Assembly: GCA_013376985.1 (NCBI GenBank)
Contig: JACABB010000027.1
Span: 1-64,000, forward strand
DNA length: 64,000 nt
Direction: 5' to 3'
DNA from: Bacteroidales bacterium
GTDB lineage: Bacteria > Bacteroidota > Bacteroidia > Bacteroidales > Tenuifilaceae
Position numbers and translations under genes: made by a program
The notes under the pieces: generated by a model
What the model was told of the DNA's origin: nothing
Seen by the model: only the letters and a program-made list of their open reading frames with translations
Databases searched by the model: none
Shown here: positions 44,793 through 54,655 of the stretch, one piece after another
Layout of the letters: each line of letters starts with the position of its first letter
Position numbering within the stretch: the stretch's first letter is position 1

Positions 44793-44818
44793 CCCAACAA
44801 ATACAAGGAGATAAATAT

Positions 44819-45259
44819 ATGAGCGAAAAAAATTACGATCCACGAATGCACACCGCCGAGCATATTTTGAATCAAACCATGGTGAGAATGTTTGCTTGTG
44901 GAAGATCTTTCAATGCCCATATTGAGCGAAAAAAATCGAAGTGCGATTATAGGATTGAAAGGAGTTTAACAGATGCTGAAATCAAAAAGATTGAAACACA
45001 GGTAAACAGTATTATTAATCGTAAGTTAGATGTTACTGAAGGTTTTGTAACCAAATTGGAGGCTGTAAATTTTCTCGACCTATCAAAACTACCAACCGAT
45101 GCGCCGAATGAGATTCGTGTAATAAGAGTTGGTGATTATGATGCTTGCGCATGTATAGGACCACACGTTAAAAACACTTCCGAGATTGGAGTTTTCTCTA
45201 TTCTTTCATCTGATTATAATGAGGGAATTGTTAGATTAAGGTTTAAATTAGCAGAGTAG
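44819..45259 (+). CDS. AlaX-type alanyl-tRNA editing protein
   Basis: 146 residues. HTAEHILNQ (H11, H15) and C-x3-H in CIGPHV are the zinc ligands of the AlaRS editing domain, which hydrolyses mischarged Ser-tRNA(Ala) or Gly-tRNA(Ala). It lacks the AlaRS catalytic domain, as expected for a free-standing AlaX. An AAGGAG (44805-44810) precedes the ATG, one of the few Shine-Dalgarno-like sites here. Confidence 0.88.
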   Translation: MSEKNYDPRMHTAEHILNQTMVRMFACGRSFNAHIERKKSKCDYRIERSLTDAEIKKIETQVNSIINRKLDVTEGFVTKLEAVNFLDLSKLPTDAPNEIRVIRVGDYDACACIGPHVKNTSEIGVFSILSSDYNEGIVRLRFKLAE

Positions 45260-45295
45260 TGGTTGAGTATAAAATTTTTGAAACTGTTAAATAGT

Positions 45296-46090
45296 ATGGG
45301 CAAAAAAATATTGATATTCCTTCTAATTATTGCGGTTGTTGGTGCTACCGTTTACTTTCTGACAAACCGTGAATTGAAACCGAAAAAGGATAGCAATAAA
45401 ATAACAGTTCAAGCAAACCCCAAGCACAGTGAAAGATATCAGATAGTTAAGCATAAATATTACACACTCGCCTATAGCCAAGTAAACGATCAACCAGCAT
45501 GGGTTTGCTATAACCTTAAAAAGGAGAATGTTGGAGGCAAGGAACCTCGTATAAACAAGTTTACCGCCGATCCTTTGATATCAACAAAAACCGATTTCAA
45601 TATTGAGTATAAAGGCTCTCATTACGATAAAGGTCACATGGTTCCTGCAGCCGATATGAGTTGGTCGAGCGTAGCAATGAAGGAAACATTCTATTTTAGC
45701 AATGTCTGCCCACAGTTTCCATCGTTTAACCGAGGCACGTGGAAGAAACTTGAGGAGAAAGTTCGGGGATGGGCTGTTGAATTCGACTCTGTTAAAATAT
45801 ACGCTGGCCCCGTATTTAATGATAATATTGGCAAAATTGGTCCCGATAGCGTTACAATCCCAGGTCATTTCTACAAGGTTATAGTTGAATACCACAACTC
45901 TTCGTATGAGGGAATTGGCTTTATATTCCCAAATAAAAAGGTTGATGAACCATTATATCAATTTGCAGTACCAATTGATAGCGTTGAGAGTTACGCCAAT
46001 CTTGATTTTTACCAATATCTACCTGAAAGTATCCAAAAAAAAGTTGAATCCACTGTTAATTTATCTATTTGGGGATTAGATAAGAAATAG
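45296..46090 (+). CDS. DNA/RNA non-specific endonuclease, membrane-anchored
   Basis: The NUC-type nuclease motif is YDKGHMVPAADM (DRGH variant with K), followed by the metal-binding asparagine in SNVCPQFPSFNRGTWKKLE. An N-terminal membrane helix (residues 3-22) suggests export with an anchor or uncleaved signal. Sequence is about 265 residues, normal for the family. I take the ATG at 45296; the in-frame TTG at 45263 would add an odd prefix. Likely nutrient scavenging from extracellular nucleic acid. The AlaX gene ends 36 bases before. Confidence 0.87.
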   Translation: MGKKILIFLLIIAVVGATVYFLTNRELKPKKDSNKITVQANPKHSERYQIVKHKYYTLAYSQVNDQPAWVCYNLKKENVGGKEPRINKFTADPLISTKTDFNIEYKGSHYDKGHMVPAADMSWSSVAMKETFYFSNVCPQFPSFNRGTWKKLEEKVRGWAVEFDSVKIYAGPVFNDNIGKIGPDSVTIPGHFYKVIVEYHNSSYEGIGFIFPNKKVDEPLYQFAVPIDSVESYANLDFYQYLPESIQKKVESTVNLSIWGLDKK

Positions 46091-46330
46091 CTTTATACAA
46101 ACTTGCCTAATCTCAAAACACAAACATTTTTAAAATCACAATACAGTTCAATTTTGTGAGATTTGCTGGCATTTTTCTAAATCATCGAAACAAATAATCC
46201 TCCAAAACAAAAATAAATTAAAAGTCAGGGTATAATGAACTGATGATTATAGCTTAATATTTCTCAACATTAAATATATTCGCATAATTTTTCAAAAAGA
46301 AAATCATTAACCCTAAACACAAGTGCAATC

Positions 46331-48223
46331 ATGAGAAAATGGAAAATTGATGACTCCGCAGAACTTTATAATATCAATGGTTGGGGTGTTGATTACTTTT
46401 CTATTAATGACAAGGGAAACGTTACAGTAACTCCACAAAAAAATGGATGTTCCGTTGATTTAAAGGAACTCCTTGATGAGCTGATGCTTTCTGATGTTTC
46501 TGCACCAATGTTAATTCGATTTCCAGATATTCTTGATGATAGAATTATTTCCGTTTCGAGCTGTTTTAAATCGGCTGCTGAAGAATACGACTATAAAGCG
46601 CAAAATTTTATTATTTACCCAATTAAGGTAAACCAAATGCGCCCTGTGGTTGAGGAGATTGTGAGCCATGGGAAAAAATTCAATATTGGCCTTGAGGCAG
46701 GATCAAAACCTGAATTGCATGCTGTAATTGCAATCAACACCGATCCTGAATCGTTAATTATTTGCAATGGCTATAAGGATGAGGACTATATAGAGTTAGC
46801 ACTACTCGCCCAAAAAATGGGTAAACGCATTTTTCTTGTTGTTGAAAAACTTAATGAGCTAAAACTCATTAATACAATATCAAAACGGTTAAAAATTAAG
46901 CCCAATATTGGAATTAGGGTAAAACTTGCCAGCTCAGGTAGTGGCAAGTGGGAAGATTCTGGTGGCGATGTTAGTAAATTCGGTTTAACATCCAGCGAAC
47001 TGCTGGAGGCACTTGATTTTATTGATAAAAATAAGATGCATGATTGCTTGCGTCTGATACATTTCCATATCGGAAGTCAGGTAACTAAGATTAGACGCAT
47101 TAAGATTGCTCTTCGCGAAGCCTCACACTTTTACGTTCAACTCTGGAAAATGGGATTTAAAGTTGAATTTGTTGATATAGGTGGTGGTTTAGGTGTTGAC
47201 TATGATGGAACAAAATCATCGAATAGCGAAAGTAGCATTAACTATTCCATTCAGGAGTACGTGAACGACTCAATTAGCACGTTTGTTGATGCTAGCAACA
47301 AAAACGGAATTCCTCATCCAAATATTATTACGGAATCAGGTCGTTCATTGACTGCACATCACTCAGTGCTTATTTTCGAGGTACTTGAGACCTCAACCCT
47401 GCCCGAATGGGACAATGAAGAAACGATAAACGATCAAGATCACGAGCTGGTTAAGGAACTCTATATGCTTTGGGATACTTTGAACCAACCTAGATTGCTG
47501 GAAACATGGCACGATGCACAACAAATTCGTGAAGAGGCACTCGACAGGTTTAGCCTAGGGCTTATAGATCTAAAAACAAGAGCTCAAATTGAACGTCTTT
47601 TCTGGTCAATTGCTCGGGAGGTTTTTCAGATATCAAATCAAACAAAGCATGTACCTGATGATTTACGCCAGCTATCAAAAATGCTTTCCGATAAGTATTT
47701 CTGTAATTTTTCGCTTTTCCAATCATTACCCGATTCTTGGGCAATAGATCAAATATTCCCAATAATGCCCATTCATCGACTTGATGAACAACCCACCCGA
47801 TCTGCAACAATTCAGGATATTACCTGCGATTCGGATGGAAAAATCGATAATTTTATCACAACCCGAAACACTGCATACAATCTACCTGTTCATACTTTAA
47901 GGGGAAAAGAACCATACTACATGGGTGTTTTCCTTGTTGGTGCATACCAAGAGATTCTGGGTGACTTACATAACCTTTTCGGCGACACTAATGCTGTTCA
48001 CGTCTCAGTTGATGAAAATGGCTATAAAATCGATCAAATTATCGATGGCGAAACAGTTGCTGAAGTACTGGACTATGTACAGTATAATTCCAAAAAAATG
48101 GTTCGTACCGTTGAAACCTGGGTAACTAGTTCTGTTAAAGCAGGGATAATTACCTTGGAAGAGGGTAAAGAGTTTCTATCGAACTATAGATCCGGGTTGT
48201 ACGGATATACTTACCTAGAGTAA
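46331..48223 (+). CDS. speA: Biosynthetic arginine decarboxylase
   Basis: Converts arginine to agmatine for polyamine synthesis. 630 residues: PLP lysine in FIIYPIKVNQMR, then GLEAGSKPEL and GIRVKLASSGSGKWEDSGGDVSKFGL; LIHFHIGSQ and VDIGGGLGVDYDGTKS bind PLP phosphate, and ITESGRSLTAHHSVL is near. The C-terminal ALNLFGDTNAVHV-like segment (LHNLFGDTNAVHVSVDENG) completes the fold. No other polyamine gene is in the window. Upstream 46,091-46,330 is AT-rich with no feature noted. Confidence 0.96.
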   Translation: MRKWKIDDSAELYNINGWGVDYFSINDKGNVTVTPQKNGCSVDLKELLDELMLSDVSAPMLIRFPDILDDRIISVSSCFKSAAEEYDYKAQNFIIYPIKVNQMRPVVEEIVSHGKKFNIGLEAGSKPELHAVIAINTDPESLIICNGYKDEDYIELALLAQKMGKRIFLVVEKLNELKLINTISKRLKIKPNIGIRVKLASSGSGKWEDSGGDVSKFGLTSSELLEALDFIDKNKMHDCLRLIHFHIGSQVTKIRRIKIALREASHFYVQLWKMGFKVEFVDIGGGLGVDYDGTKSSNSESSINYSIQEYVNDSISTFVDASNKNGIPHPNIITESGRSLTAHHSVLIFEVLETSTLPEWDNEETINDQDHELVKELYMLWDTLNQPRLLETWHDAQQIREEALDRFSLGLIDLKTRAQIERLFWSIAREVFQISNQTKHVPDDLRQLSKMLSDKYFCNFSLFQSLPDSWAIDQIFPIMPIHRLDEQPTRSATIQDITCDSDGKIDNFITTRNTAYNLPVHTLRGKEPYYMGVFLVGAYQEILGDLHNLFGDTNAVHVSVDENGYKIDQIIDGETVAEVLDYVQYNSKKMVRTVETWVTSSVKAGIITLEEGKEFLSNYRSGLYGYTYLE

Positions 48224-48248
48224 TGGTTATACAAGAAACCTATAGATG

Positions 48249-49163
48249 CTATTTCTTGGTGTTTTTGGAGTAATAATCGTACGTTGCTTTAGAAATCCTT
48301 GCAATAACATTCTCGCTAACCTCATCATCGGCTTTTGTATTGGTTATAAAAACTGCAATTGCAATACTCTGTCCATTTGGAAGTTTAATAACACCAACAT
48401 CGTTAACAGCGGCTGAAATACCGCTTTTACTTTTACCAGAACTACCCGTTTTATGGGCAACAATAGTTTCAGATGGAAGCAGCCCTTTTATTCTTTTAGG
48501 TCCTGTGGTAGTTTCTACCATCAACTTCCATAAATAATTTGTATTTGACTTCGAAAGAATTTTCTTTTTATAGAAAAGTTCAAGAATTTCGACTAATGCA
48601 GAGGGTTTTGCCCAGTTCTTAAACTGAACCGTTGAGTCTTTATGCATCTCCTCTTCTGTGCCAACAATTGCAATACTAGTAACCCCCAGGTTATGGATGT
48701 ATTTCTCAACTGCCTTAGGACTACCCTGTAAACGGAATAGTATATCACAGCCATTATTGTCGCTTTGTGAAACGGTATAGCTAATCAATTCGCTTAAGGG
48801 AATATCAACATTTCCATTTGGATATTTATCTCTTAAAGGACTCCAAGTATTTGGAAGTAAATCATTCTTTGAAATTCGAATAACTTGATTTAACAATAAC
48901 TCCTCTTTAGACATCCAATCTAGAATAGATATTGCAAGAGGAAATTTGTATACGCTTTGCATAGGGTAATGTAAATTGTTATTGAAACTTAGCGTATCCT
49001 TTGTATCCAAATTCTTAATTGCAACCCCCACTGTACCATTTGTAGAATTAATTATTTCCTGAATCTTTGTTCTTAACGACTCGTTTTGAGCATGAATATT
49101 AATGCAGATAGAGGATAATACTCCAGTTAGAAGTATTGCTTTGATTAAAAAGTTAGTTTTCAT
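48249..49163 (-). CDS. Class A beta-lactamase (subclass A2-like)
   Basis: Signal peptide to about residue 25, then S70 and K73 in MQSVYKF, SDN (134-136), E171 in TEEEMHK and KTG (238-240). The EEEMHKD segment around the general base is the A2 form (CfxA, CepA, PER) rather than the ExxLN of TEM. The fold is complete, and the protein is predicted to be periplasmic. Substrate range cannot be read off. It is monocistronic, and convergent with speA 25 bases away. No mobile element flanks it. Confidence 0.9.
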   Translation of the reverse strand: MKTNFLIKAILLTGVLSSICINIHAQNESLRTKIQEIINSTNGTVGVAIKNLDTKDTLSFNNNLHYPMQSVYKFPLAISILDWMSKEELLLNQVIRISKNDLLPNTWSPLRDKYPNGNVDIPLSELISYTVSQSDNNGCDILFRLQGSPKAVEKYIHNLGVTSIAIVGTEEEMHKDSTVQFKNWAKPSALVEILELFYKKKILSKSNTNYLWKLMVETTTGPKRIKGLLPSETIVAHKTGSSGKSKSGISAAVNDVGVIKLPNGQSIAIAVFITNTKADDEVSENVIARISKATYDYYSKNTKK

Positions 49164-49444
49164 TATAGATAGAATTTGTACAAAAATAAACTATTTAAAC
49201 TGATAAAAATTATAGGATTCATTTGAAAACAATCACTATAAGCACATGAAATTCTTAAAAGAAATCTCATGTGAATCTGATTTTTCGTATTAATCGTTTA
49301 CACTTAATAGGTTAATGTAAAAATATCAATCCTTAAATTTTTAATATTATTACCTACAGAAATAAATACTTGATTGTAAATTCTTTAATATTCAAGTCTT
49401 AAATCTTAGCGTTTAAAGTACACTAAAATGGTGAACGTAGTGTA

Positions 49445-49452
49445 TATATTTG
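49445..49452 (+). promoter_or_regulatory. -7 element of the ABC-GTPase-NifS-FeS operon
   Basis: TATATTTG about 18 bases before the ATG at 49470, predicting a leader of about 11 bases. Confidence 0.55.
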
Positions 49453-49469
49453 CCAGAAATATTTAAACT

Positions 49470-50255
49470 ATGGAAATCAAAAAAATAACAATCATTGGTG
49501 GTTATGGTAAAGATGGTTCAAAAGAAAAAGTCGATCAGTTTGACTTGATTTCTGGGGATATTATTAGTATTGTTGGTCCTACTGGATGTGGCAAAACAAC
49601 TTTAATTAATGATATTGAACTATTTGCCAATAGCAATACCCCATCGGGCAGAATAATTTTGATAAATGGTGAACCAATACCTGAAGATTTCACCTTCGAC
49701 CCATCAAAACATCCAATTGCTTTAATTTCTCAGCACACTAACTTCCTAAGCGATTTGCCAGTAGGTGAATTTCTTACAATTCATGCTAAGATAAGAGGAG
49801 CAAAAGATGTAGAATCTGTTGTTGAAGAGACCATTCAATTTGCAAACCAACTTACAGGTGAGGCAATTATTAAAGAAACTGCAATGACCGAACTTTCTGG
49901 CGGACAAACTCGCTCACTTTTAATTGCTGATGCTGTAGTAATTGGTAACTCGCCAATCATCTTGCTAGATGAGATTGAAAACGCAGGTATCAACAAAACT
50001 AAAGCACTTGAACTCCTTAAGAAATATGATAAACTTTTTGTTTTTGTAACCCATGATCCTACAATTGCTCTTCTCTCCGATTGCCGTATAATTATGAAAA
50101 ACGGTGCAATGCAAAAAATAGTTACATCAAATCCTGAAGAGCGCAATGCGGCGGAGGTATTAAAGAAAATGGACGATACTTTCCTTCACTTCCGTGGTTT
50201 AATTCGTGCTGGAGAAGAGATTCGTAATGAGGATCTTAATTACATAATCAACTAA
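49470..50255 (+). CDS. Solo ABC ATPase of a sulfur/metal operon
   Basis: 261 residues with an intact ATPase: Walker A G36PTGCGKTT, signature LSGGQ (142-146), Walker B ILLDE (D167, E168) and H-loop H195. There is no membrane partner gene in the operon, and no permease or SufB/D. The C-terminal extension (about 205-261) is helical. It could act like SufC, energising cluster transfer, or regulate by ATP. Next gene begins 10 bases later. The function is inferred only from neighbours. Confidence 0.8.
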   Translation: MEIKKITIIGGYGKDGSKEKVDQFDLISGDIISIVGPTGCGKTTLINDIELFANSNTPSGRIILINGEPIPEDFTFDPSKHPIALISQHTNFLSDLPVGEFLTIHAKIRGAKDVESVVEETIQFANQLTGEAIIKETAMTELSGGQTRSLLIADAVVIGNSPIILLDEIENAGINKTKALELLKKYDKLFVFVTHDPTIALLSDCRIIMKNGAMQKIVTSNPEERNAAEVLKKMDDTFLHFRGLIRAGEEIRNEDLNYIIN

Positions 50256-50265
50256 CCAATAAAAG

Positions 50266-50967
50266 ATGAAATTAATAATATTTGCAGGTCCACCAACTTG
50301 TGGGAAAACGACTGTAATAAAACAGGTAATAAAGAGGATGATAACAAAAAAACTAAAACCCTCTTTTATTAAAATTGATGTTTTATACGCTGACGAGGAC
50401 GAAACTATTAATAAGGAATTTGGGATACCTACGCGTAAAATATACTCAGGCGAACTTTGTCCCGATCATTGTAATGTTGTGGTTTTGGATGAGGCTGTAG
50501 AATGGGCAGAGAAAGCTGGTTCCGACTACCTATTTGTTGAAACAGCAGGCCTATGCTTGCGATGCTCTCCCTATGTTGAGAAATCTCTTGGAATTGTTGT
50601 GCTTGAAGCTACAAGTGGGATGAATTTACCCAGAAAAATAGGCCCCATGCTAACATTAGCCGATATAAGCGTTATTACTAAAATAGATCTTGTTTCACAG
50701 GCAGAACGAGAAGTTTTCCGCTATAGGGTACTTGAATCAGCAAAGGGTATAACCGTTGTTGAAAGTAATGCACTTTATGGAATCGGTATCGATCCTATTG
50801 TTAAACAAATAATTAAAACCAATGATGTTGAGTTTCCAATGTTCCTTAGAGGAAACCCACCTGTTGGAACCTGTACAATTTGTGTTGGCAAAAAAGAGAT
50901 TGGTGCGAAAAACCATTTCGGTGTGCTACGAACTATGGATCATGAACTTTTCTACGTTGGGGAATAA
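50266..50967 (+). CDS. Cysteine-rich HypB/CobW-like GTPase
   Basis: G1 loop GPPTCGKTT (8-16) and G4 TKID (138-141) belong to the SIMIBI group of metal-chaperone GTPases such as HypB, UreG and CobW. What is unusual is three cysteine pairs: C65/C69 (CPDHC), C97/C100 (CLRC) and C203/C206 (CTIC), enough for a metal or Fe-S site. It follows the ABC gene by 10 bases and precedes the desulfurase by 5. A metal-insertion or cluster-assembly role is my inference. Confidence 0.75.
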   Translation: MKLIIFAGPPTCGKTTVIKQVIKRMITKKLKPSFIKIDVLYADEDETINKEFGIPTRKIYSGELCPDHCNVVVLDEAVEWAEKAGSDYLFVETAGLCLRCSPYVEKSLGIVVLEATSGMNLPRKIGPMLTLADISVITKIDLVSQAEREVFRYRVLESAKGITVVESNALYGIGIDPIVKQIIKTNDVEFPMFLRGNPPVGTCTICVGKKEIGAKNHFGVLRTMDHELFYVGE

Positions 50968-50972
50968 TTATT

Positions 50973-52133
50973 ATGGAACGGATATATTTCGATAATGCTG
51001 CAACTACTCCGTTAGATCCTCTCGTTCTAAATGCTATGATGCCTTATTTTACCAATAGTTTTGGCAATGCATCGAGTTTACATCGTTTTGGAACTGAATC
51101 AAAGGTTGTTCTTGAAAAGTGTAGACAGCAAATAGCAAACTATTTAAATGCCAGTGGCGATGAGTTCGTATTTACTTCCAGTGGAACAGAATCGAATAAT
51201 ATGGCTATAAAGGGTGTTGCATTTGCCAATAGGGAAAGAGGTAATCATATCATCACATCAGCAATAGAGCATGATTGTGTCCTAAGTACCTGCAAGTGGC
51301 TGGAAACACAGGGATTTTATATTACCTACCTATCTGTAGATAGTGATGGTGTAATTGACATCGAGCAACTAAGCAAATGTATTAACCCGAAAACCATTTT
51401 GGTTTCGATAATGCATGGGAATAACGAAATCGGAACCTTGCAAAACCTTGAGCAGATGGGAGCAATATGCAGAGAAAAAGGGGTATACTTTCATTCGGAT
51501 GCTTGCCAGAGTTTTGGAAAGGTATCAGTTGATGTGCAGCTCATGAACCTTGATTTACTTACAATCAACTCACATAAAATATATGGACCCAAAGGTGTTG
51601 GCGGATTATTTATCAAAAAAGGAATTAAGATAACTCCTTGGCTGCATGGTGGTAGTCAAGAATTTGGTATTCGCTCATCTACCGAAAATATTGCAGGAAT
51701 AGTTGGTTTTGCTAAAGCCGTTGAATTATGCATGACCAATTTTAGTAAGGAAATAGATGTACTTACTCGACAACGAGATAAACTTATCAACGGGATCTTA
51801 TTGAATGTTAAAAATGCTTACCTAAATGGTCATCCAACCCAGCGCATCCCAAATAATATAAACATCTGCATTAGAGGGCTCGAAGGTGAGGCAATCCGAC
51901 TACTTCTAATTCTTGACGAATTGGGCATAGCCGTTTCCGCAGGATCTGCCTGCTCTTCTAACGACAAATCGAACAATGCTTCGCATGTACTACGTGCAAT
52001 TGGTCTTAACCCTTTTGAAGCAAGAGGATCAATAAGAATTAGCCTTGGTCGATTTAATAACGATGAAGAAATAGACTACTTCATTAATGCATTTGAACAG
52101 TCGATACTGAAACTAAATCCAATTTTTTCATAA
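50973..52133 (+). CDS. NifS-like cysteine desulfurase
   Basis: 386 residues. K202 in NSHKIYGPKG binds PLP and C327 in SAGSACSS is the persulfide cysteine; the loop length matches the NifS/IscS class I. FDNAATTP at the start and HGGSQEFGIRSSTENI are typical. It supplies sulfur from cysteine. The neighbouring Fe-S protein and GTPase suggest sulfur delivery to a dedicated cluster rather than housekeeping IscS work. Confidence 0.92.
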   Translation: MERIYFDNAATTPLDPLVLNAMMPYFTNSFGNASSLHRFGTESKVVLEKCRQQIANYLNASGDEFVFTSSGTESNNMAIKGVAFANRERGNHIITSAIEHDCVLSTCKWLETQGFYITYLSVDSDGVIDIEQLSKCINPKTILVSIMHGNNEIGTLQNLEQMGAICREKGVYFHSDACQSFGKVSVDVQLMNLDLLTINSHKIYGPKGVGGLFIKKGIKITPWLHGGSQEFGIRSSTENIAGIVGFAKAVELCMTNFSKEIDVLTRQRDKLINGILLNVKNAYLNGHPTQRIPNNINICIRGLEGEAIRLLLILDELGIAVSAGSACSSNDKSNNASHVLRAIGLNPFEARGSIRISLGRFNNDEEIDYFINAFEQSILKLNPIFS

Positions 52134-52144
52134 AAAAAAACAAA

Positions 52145-52834
52145 ATGGAAACGATAACTAGGTTTGATCAGATAATGGAATTGCTCCCTAAACTTGATTG
52201 TGGAGCTTGTGGTTATAAAACTTGTGAAGATTTTGCAAAAGTTGTAGAATCCAATGAAAGCGAGTTAAAAAGATGTATTCATGCATCCAAAAAGAGTATC
52301 GATGAAAAAAACGCCCATGCATCTTGTCTTGGCTGCACAAATGAAGGAATGGGTGAGAAAATGGGATGGAAGGATACGCTTAAGCGAGATTTTGATTTCA
52401 TCCTTGATCTATTTGAAGGCGAACCTGGACCAAGAGAGACAATCCTTCCATACAACCCTGCATTAGTAAAAGAATTAGGTGTTAAAAAGGGTGATGTAAT
52501 GATTGGCCGTCCAATGGGTATGTCATGTGGTTGCCCTATCACTCACTGTGGTATTGTAAGCGATACTGATGCAAGAAATGGTGTAATAAATTGGTTTGTG
52601 ACAGGTCCTTTAAGACCAAGAAGCGAAGGCTTTATTGACATTGGCTACTATGTAGCACAAGCCTATGAGGGAATAATACGTGAATCGAAAGATGAGATTA
52701 AACTAGGAACCCGTTACTGGTTTCTTCCTCGTCGTTGCATGTTACAATGGAGACATAGCGGTCTAGTTAATGCAGTTACAAAACTTAAGGACGGCAGCTA
52801 TAAAGTTCGAATCGAGGGGTTGTTCATTGGATAA
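52145..52834 (+). CDS. Multi-cysteine Fe-S protein
   Basis: Residues 19-44 hold C19, C22, C27 and C44 in the form DCGACGYKTC...RC, the PF04060-type 4Fe-4S motif shared with RnfB and the corrinoid Fe-S protein. C61/C64 (CLGC) and C128, C130, C135 (CGCPITHC) follow, with another cysteine in PRRCML. The C-terminal half has GRPMGMSCGCPITHCGIV, then beta strands, and is unknown to me. It could be a scaffold or the substrate of the operon's assembly machinery. It ends the operon before the terminator. Confidence 0.8.
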   Translation: METITRFDQIMELLPKLDCGACGYKTCEDFAKVVESNESELKRCIHASKKSIDEKNAHASCLGCTNEGMGEKMGWKDTLKRDFDFILDLFEGEPGPRETILPYNPALVKELGVKKGDVMIGRPMGMSCGCPITHCGIVSDTDARNGVINWFVTGPLRPRSEGFIDIGYYVAQAYEGIIRESKDEIKLGTRYWFLPRRCMLQWRHSGLVNAVTKLKDGSYKVRIEGLFIG

Positions 52835-52856
52835 TATTTAGGGGAAAAATCATTTC

Positions 52857-52893
52857 AAAACCCAGTAGCAAAACAATTAGCACTGGGTTTTGT
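52857..52893 (+). terminator. Intrinsic terminator of the four-gene operon
   Basis: AAAACCCAGT and ACTGGGTTTT form a 10-pair stem (with an inner GC pair), followed by TTTTGTTTT. It lies between the Fe-S gene and the LuxR-type gene, and makes a TTG at 52890 an unlikely start. Confidence 0.85.
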
Positions 52894-52916
52894 TTTCATC
52901 TATTAATACAATAATT

Positions 52917-53588
52917 GTGGCTCAGAGCATAAAACATAGTATTGTAATAGCAGACTCGCAGTTCCTTGTAACTGAGTCACTCAGGATTTTACTGCAAAAT
53001 AGCGAACATTTTACCTTCTCCGGTTTAACCGACAACCTAAATGACTTAAGGAAGTTACTTAGTAACGAATTTGTCAATCTACTTATTATCGATTTTAACT
53101 TGTTTGATTTGGGGGGATTCGAAACAATTGGTATTATAATGAAAGAAAACCCTCATATAGCTGTACTTATTCTTACAAATCAAGTTAATCGGAATGACTT
53201 ACACGAATTATCCAAAATAGGTATAAAAGATATAATCCTAAAAACATCGAGCAAAGAAGAACTTTTTATGGCAATTGATGCCACAGTGAATAGGAGGAAA
53301 TATTATTCTGATGAAATCCTTAACATCTTGCTAAAAGATAGCCTTGCTAAAACCCAATCTAAAGTGGAATTCCAGCAACATTTAACCCCTTCCGAAATAG
53401 AGATCATTAGGATGATAGCCGATGGATTAACGACCAAAGAGATAGCAAGTAAAAAAAATATTAGTTTTCATACTGTGATTTCCCATAGAAAAAATATTTT
53501 TCGCAAAGCAGAAATCAATAATACCTCGGAACTGATAATATATGCGATCAAAGCTGGGTTGATTGATAATATTGATTATTACATCTAA
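52917..53588 (+). CDS. LuxR-type response regulator
   Basis: Receiver domain (SIVIADSQFLV, LLIIDFNLFDLGGFET with the phospho-aspartate, LKTSSKEEL) and a LuxR HTH (LTPSEIEIIRMIADGLTTKEIASKKNISFHTVISHRKNIFRKA). I start at the GTG at 52917, which places the first strand as usual in receivers; a longer frame from TTG 52890 would begin in the terminator. No kinase gene adjoins. It lies between the Fe-S operon and cysK, and may regulate either. Confidence 0.8.
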   Translation: MAQSIKHSIVIADSQFLVTESLRILLQNSEHFTFSGLTDNLNDLRKLLSNEFVNLLIIDFNLFDLGGFETIGIIMKENPHIAVLILTNQVNRNDLHELSKIGIKDIILKTSSKEELFMAIDATVNRRKYYSDEILNILLKDSLAKTQSKVEFQQHLTPSEIEIIRMIADGLTTKEIASKKNISFHTVISHRKNIFRKAEINNTSELIIYAIKAGLIDNIDYYI

Positions 53589-53690
53589 TATCCCACATTT
53601 ATGGTATGAAAAATACCATGTCTATGGGATGTTTTATTCGATTGACTTCGCTCATCTTTGTATCATTAAACAAATTATCTATTAAAGATT

Positions 53691-54629
53691 ATGGCAAACA
53701 TAGCAAAACATTTAACCGATCTTATTGGTAACACACCATTACTGGAACTAACCAATTACAATAAGATAAATAATACTTTAGCAACCATTTATGCTAAATT
53801 AGAATATTTCAACCCAGCCAGTAGCGTTAAGGATCGTATTGGCTTTGCAATGATTGACAAAGCAGAAAAAGAAGGATTAATCAATAAGAATACAACAATT
53901 ATTGAACCTACAAGCGGAAATACTGGGATTGCTCTTGCCTTTGTTGCTGCATCAAAAGGTTATAAACTAATACTAACAATGCCAGAGACTTTTAGCGTTG
54001 AACGAAGAAACATTCTTAAGGCATTAGGCGCTGAGCTAGTTCTTACCCCTGGCCCTGATGGCATGGGTGGAGCGATAAAAAAAGCAGAAGAACTTAAATC
54101 AATTACCCCAAATTCGTTTATTCCCCAGCAGTTTCAAAACCCTGCAAACCCAGAAATACATCGCAGAACTACCGCTGAGGAAATTTGGCGTGATACAGAG
54201 GGACATGTCGATATATTTATCAGCGGAATTGGCACAGGAGGCACAATTACAGGAGTTGGAGAAGTTCTAAAAAAACGTAATCCAAGCATCAAAGTGATTG
54301 CTGTAGAACCTTTTGATTCTCCTGTGCTATCGGGTGGGCAGAAAGGACCTCATAAAATTCAGGGTATTGGTGCAGGGTTTGTTCCAGACATTCTTAACCG
54401 TTCAATAATTGATGAAATTATTTTGGTGAAAAATGAAGAAGCCTTTGATACTAGTCGTGCTCTTGCCAGAAGTGAAGGTTTGCTGGTTGGCATATCATCA
54501 GGTGCTGCTACACACGCTGCGCTTCATGTTGCAAAGCGTCCCGAAAACAAAGGGAAAAAAATTGTAGTTATTTTAGCCGATACAGGCGAAAGATATCTAT
54601 CAACAACTCTCTATCAGATAGAGGGTTAA
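53691..54629 (+). CDS. cysK: Cysteine synthase A
   Basis: Makes cysteine from O-acetylserine and sulfide. The PLP lysine is in [11 protein letters not shown], with [12 protein letters not shown] and [10 protein letters not shown]. The C-terminal [10 protein letters not shown] is complete. Length 312 is normal. It follows the LuxR regulator by about 100 bases with a CATCTTTG element (53653-53660) close to the -7 consensus. It could feed cysteine to the desulfurase in the preceding operon. Confidence 0.95.
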   Translation: MANIAKHLTDLIGNTPLLELTNYNKINNTLATIYAKLEYFNPASSVKDRIGFAMIDKAEKEGLINKNTTIIEPTSGNTGIALAFVAASKGYKLILTMPETFSVERRNILKALGAELVLTPGPDGMGGAIKKAEELKSITPNSFIPQQFQNPANPEIHRRTTAEEIWRDTEGHVDIFISGIGTGGTITGVGEVLKKRNPSIKVIAVEPFDSPVLSGGQKGPHKIQGIGAGFVPDILNRSIIDEIILVKNEEAFDTSRALARSEGLLVGISSGAATHAALHVAKRPENKGKKIVVILADTGERYLSTTLYQIEG

Positions 54630-54655
54630 ACAATTTGGCTTTATAGAAATTGCTT

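Noticed and set aside
52890-52916. TTG start for the LuxR-type regulator
   Set aside because: It lies in the T-tract of the upstream terminator; the GTG at 52917 fits the receiver-domain start.
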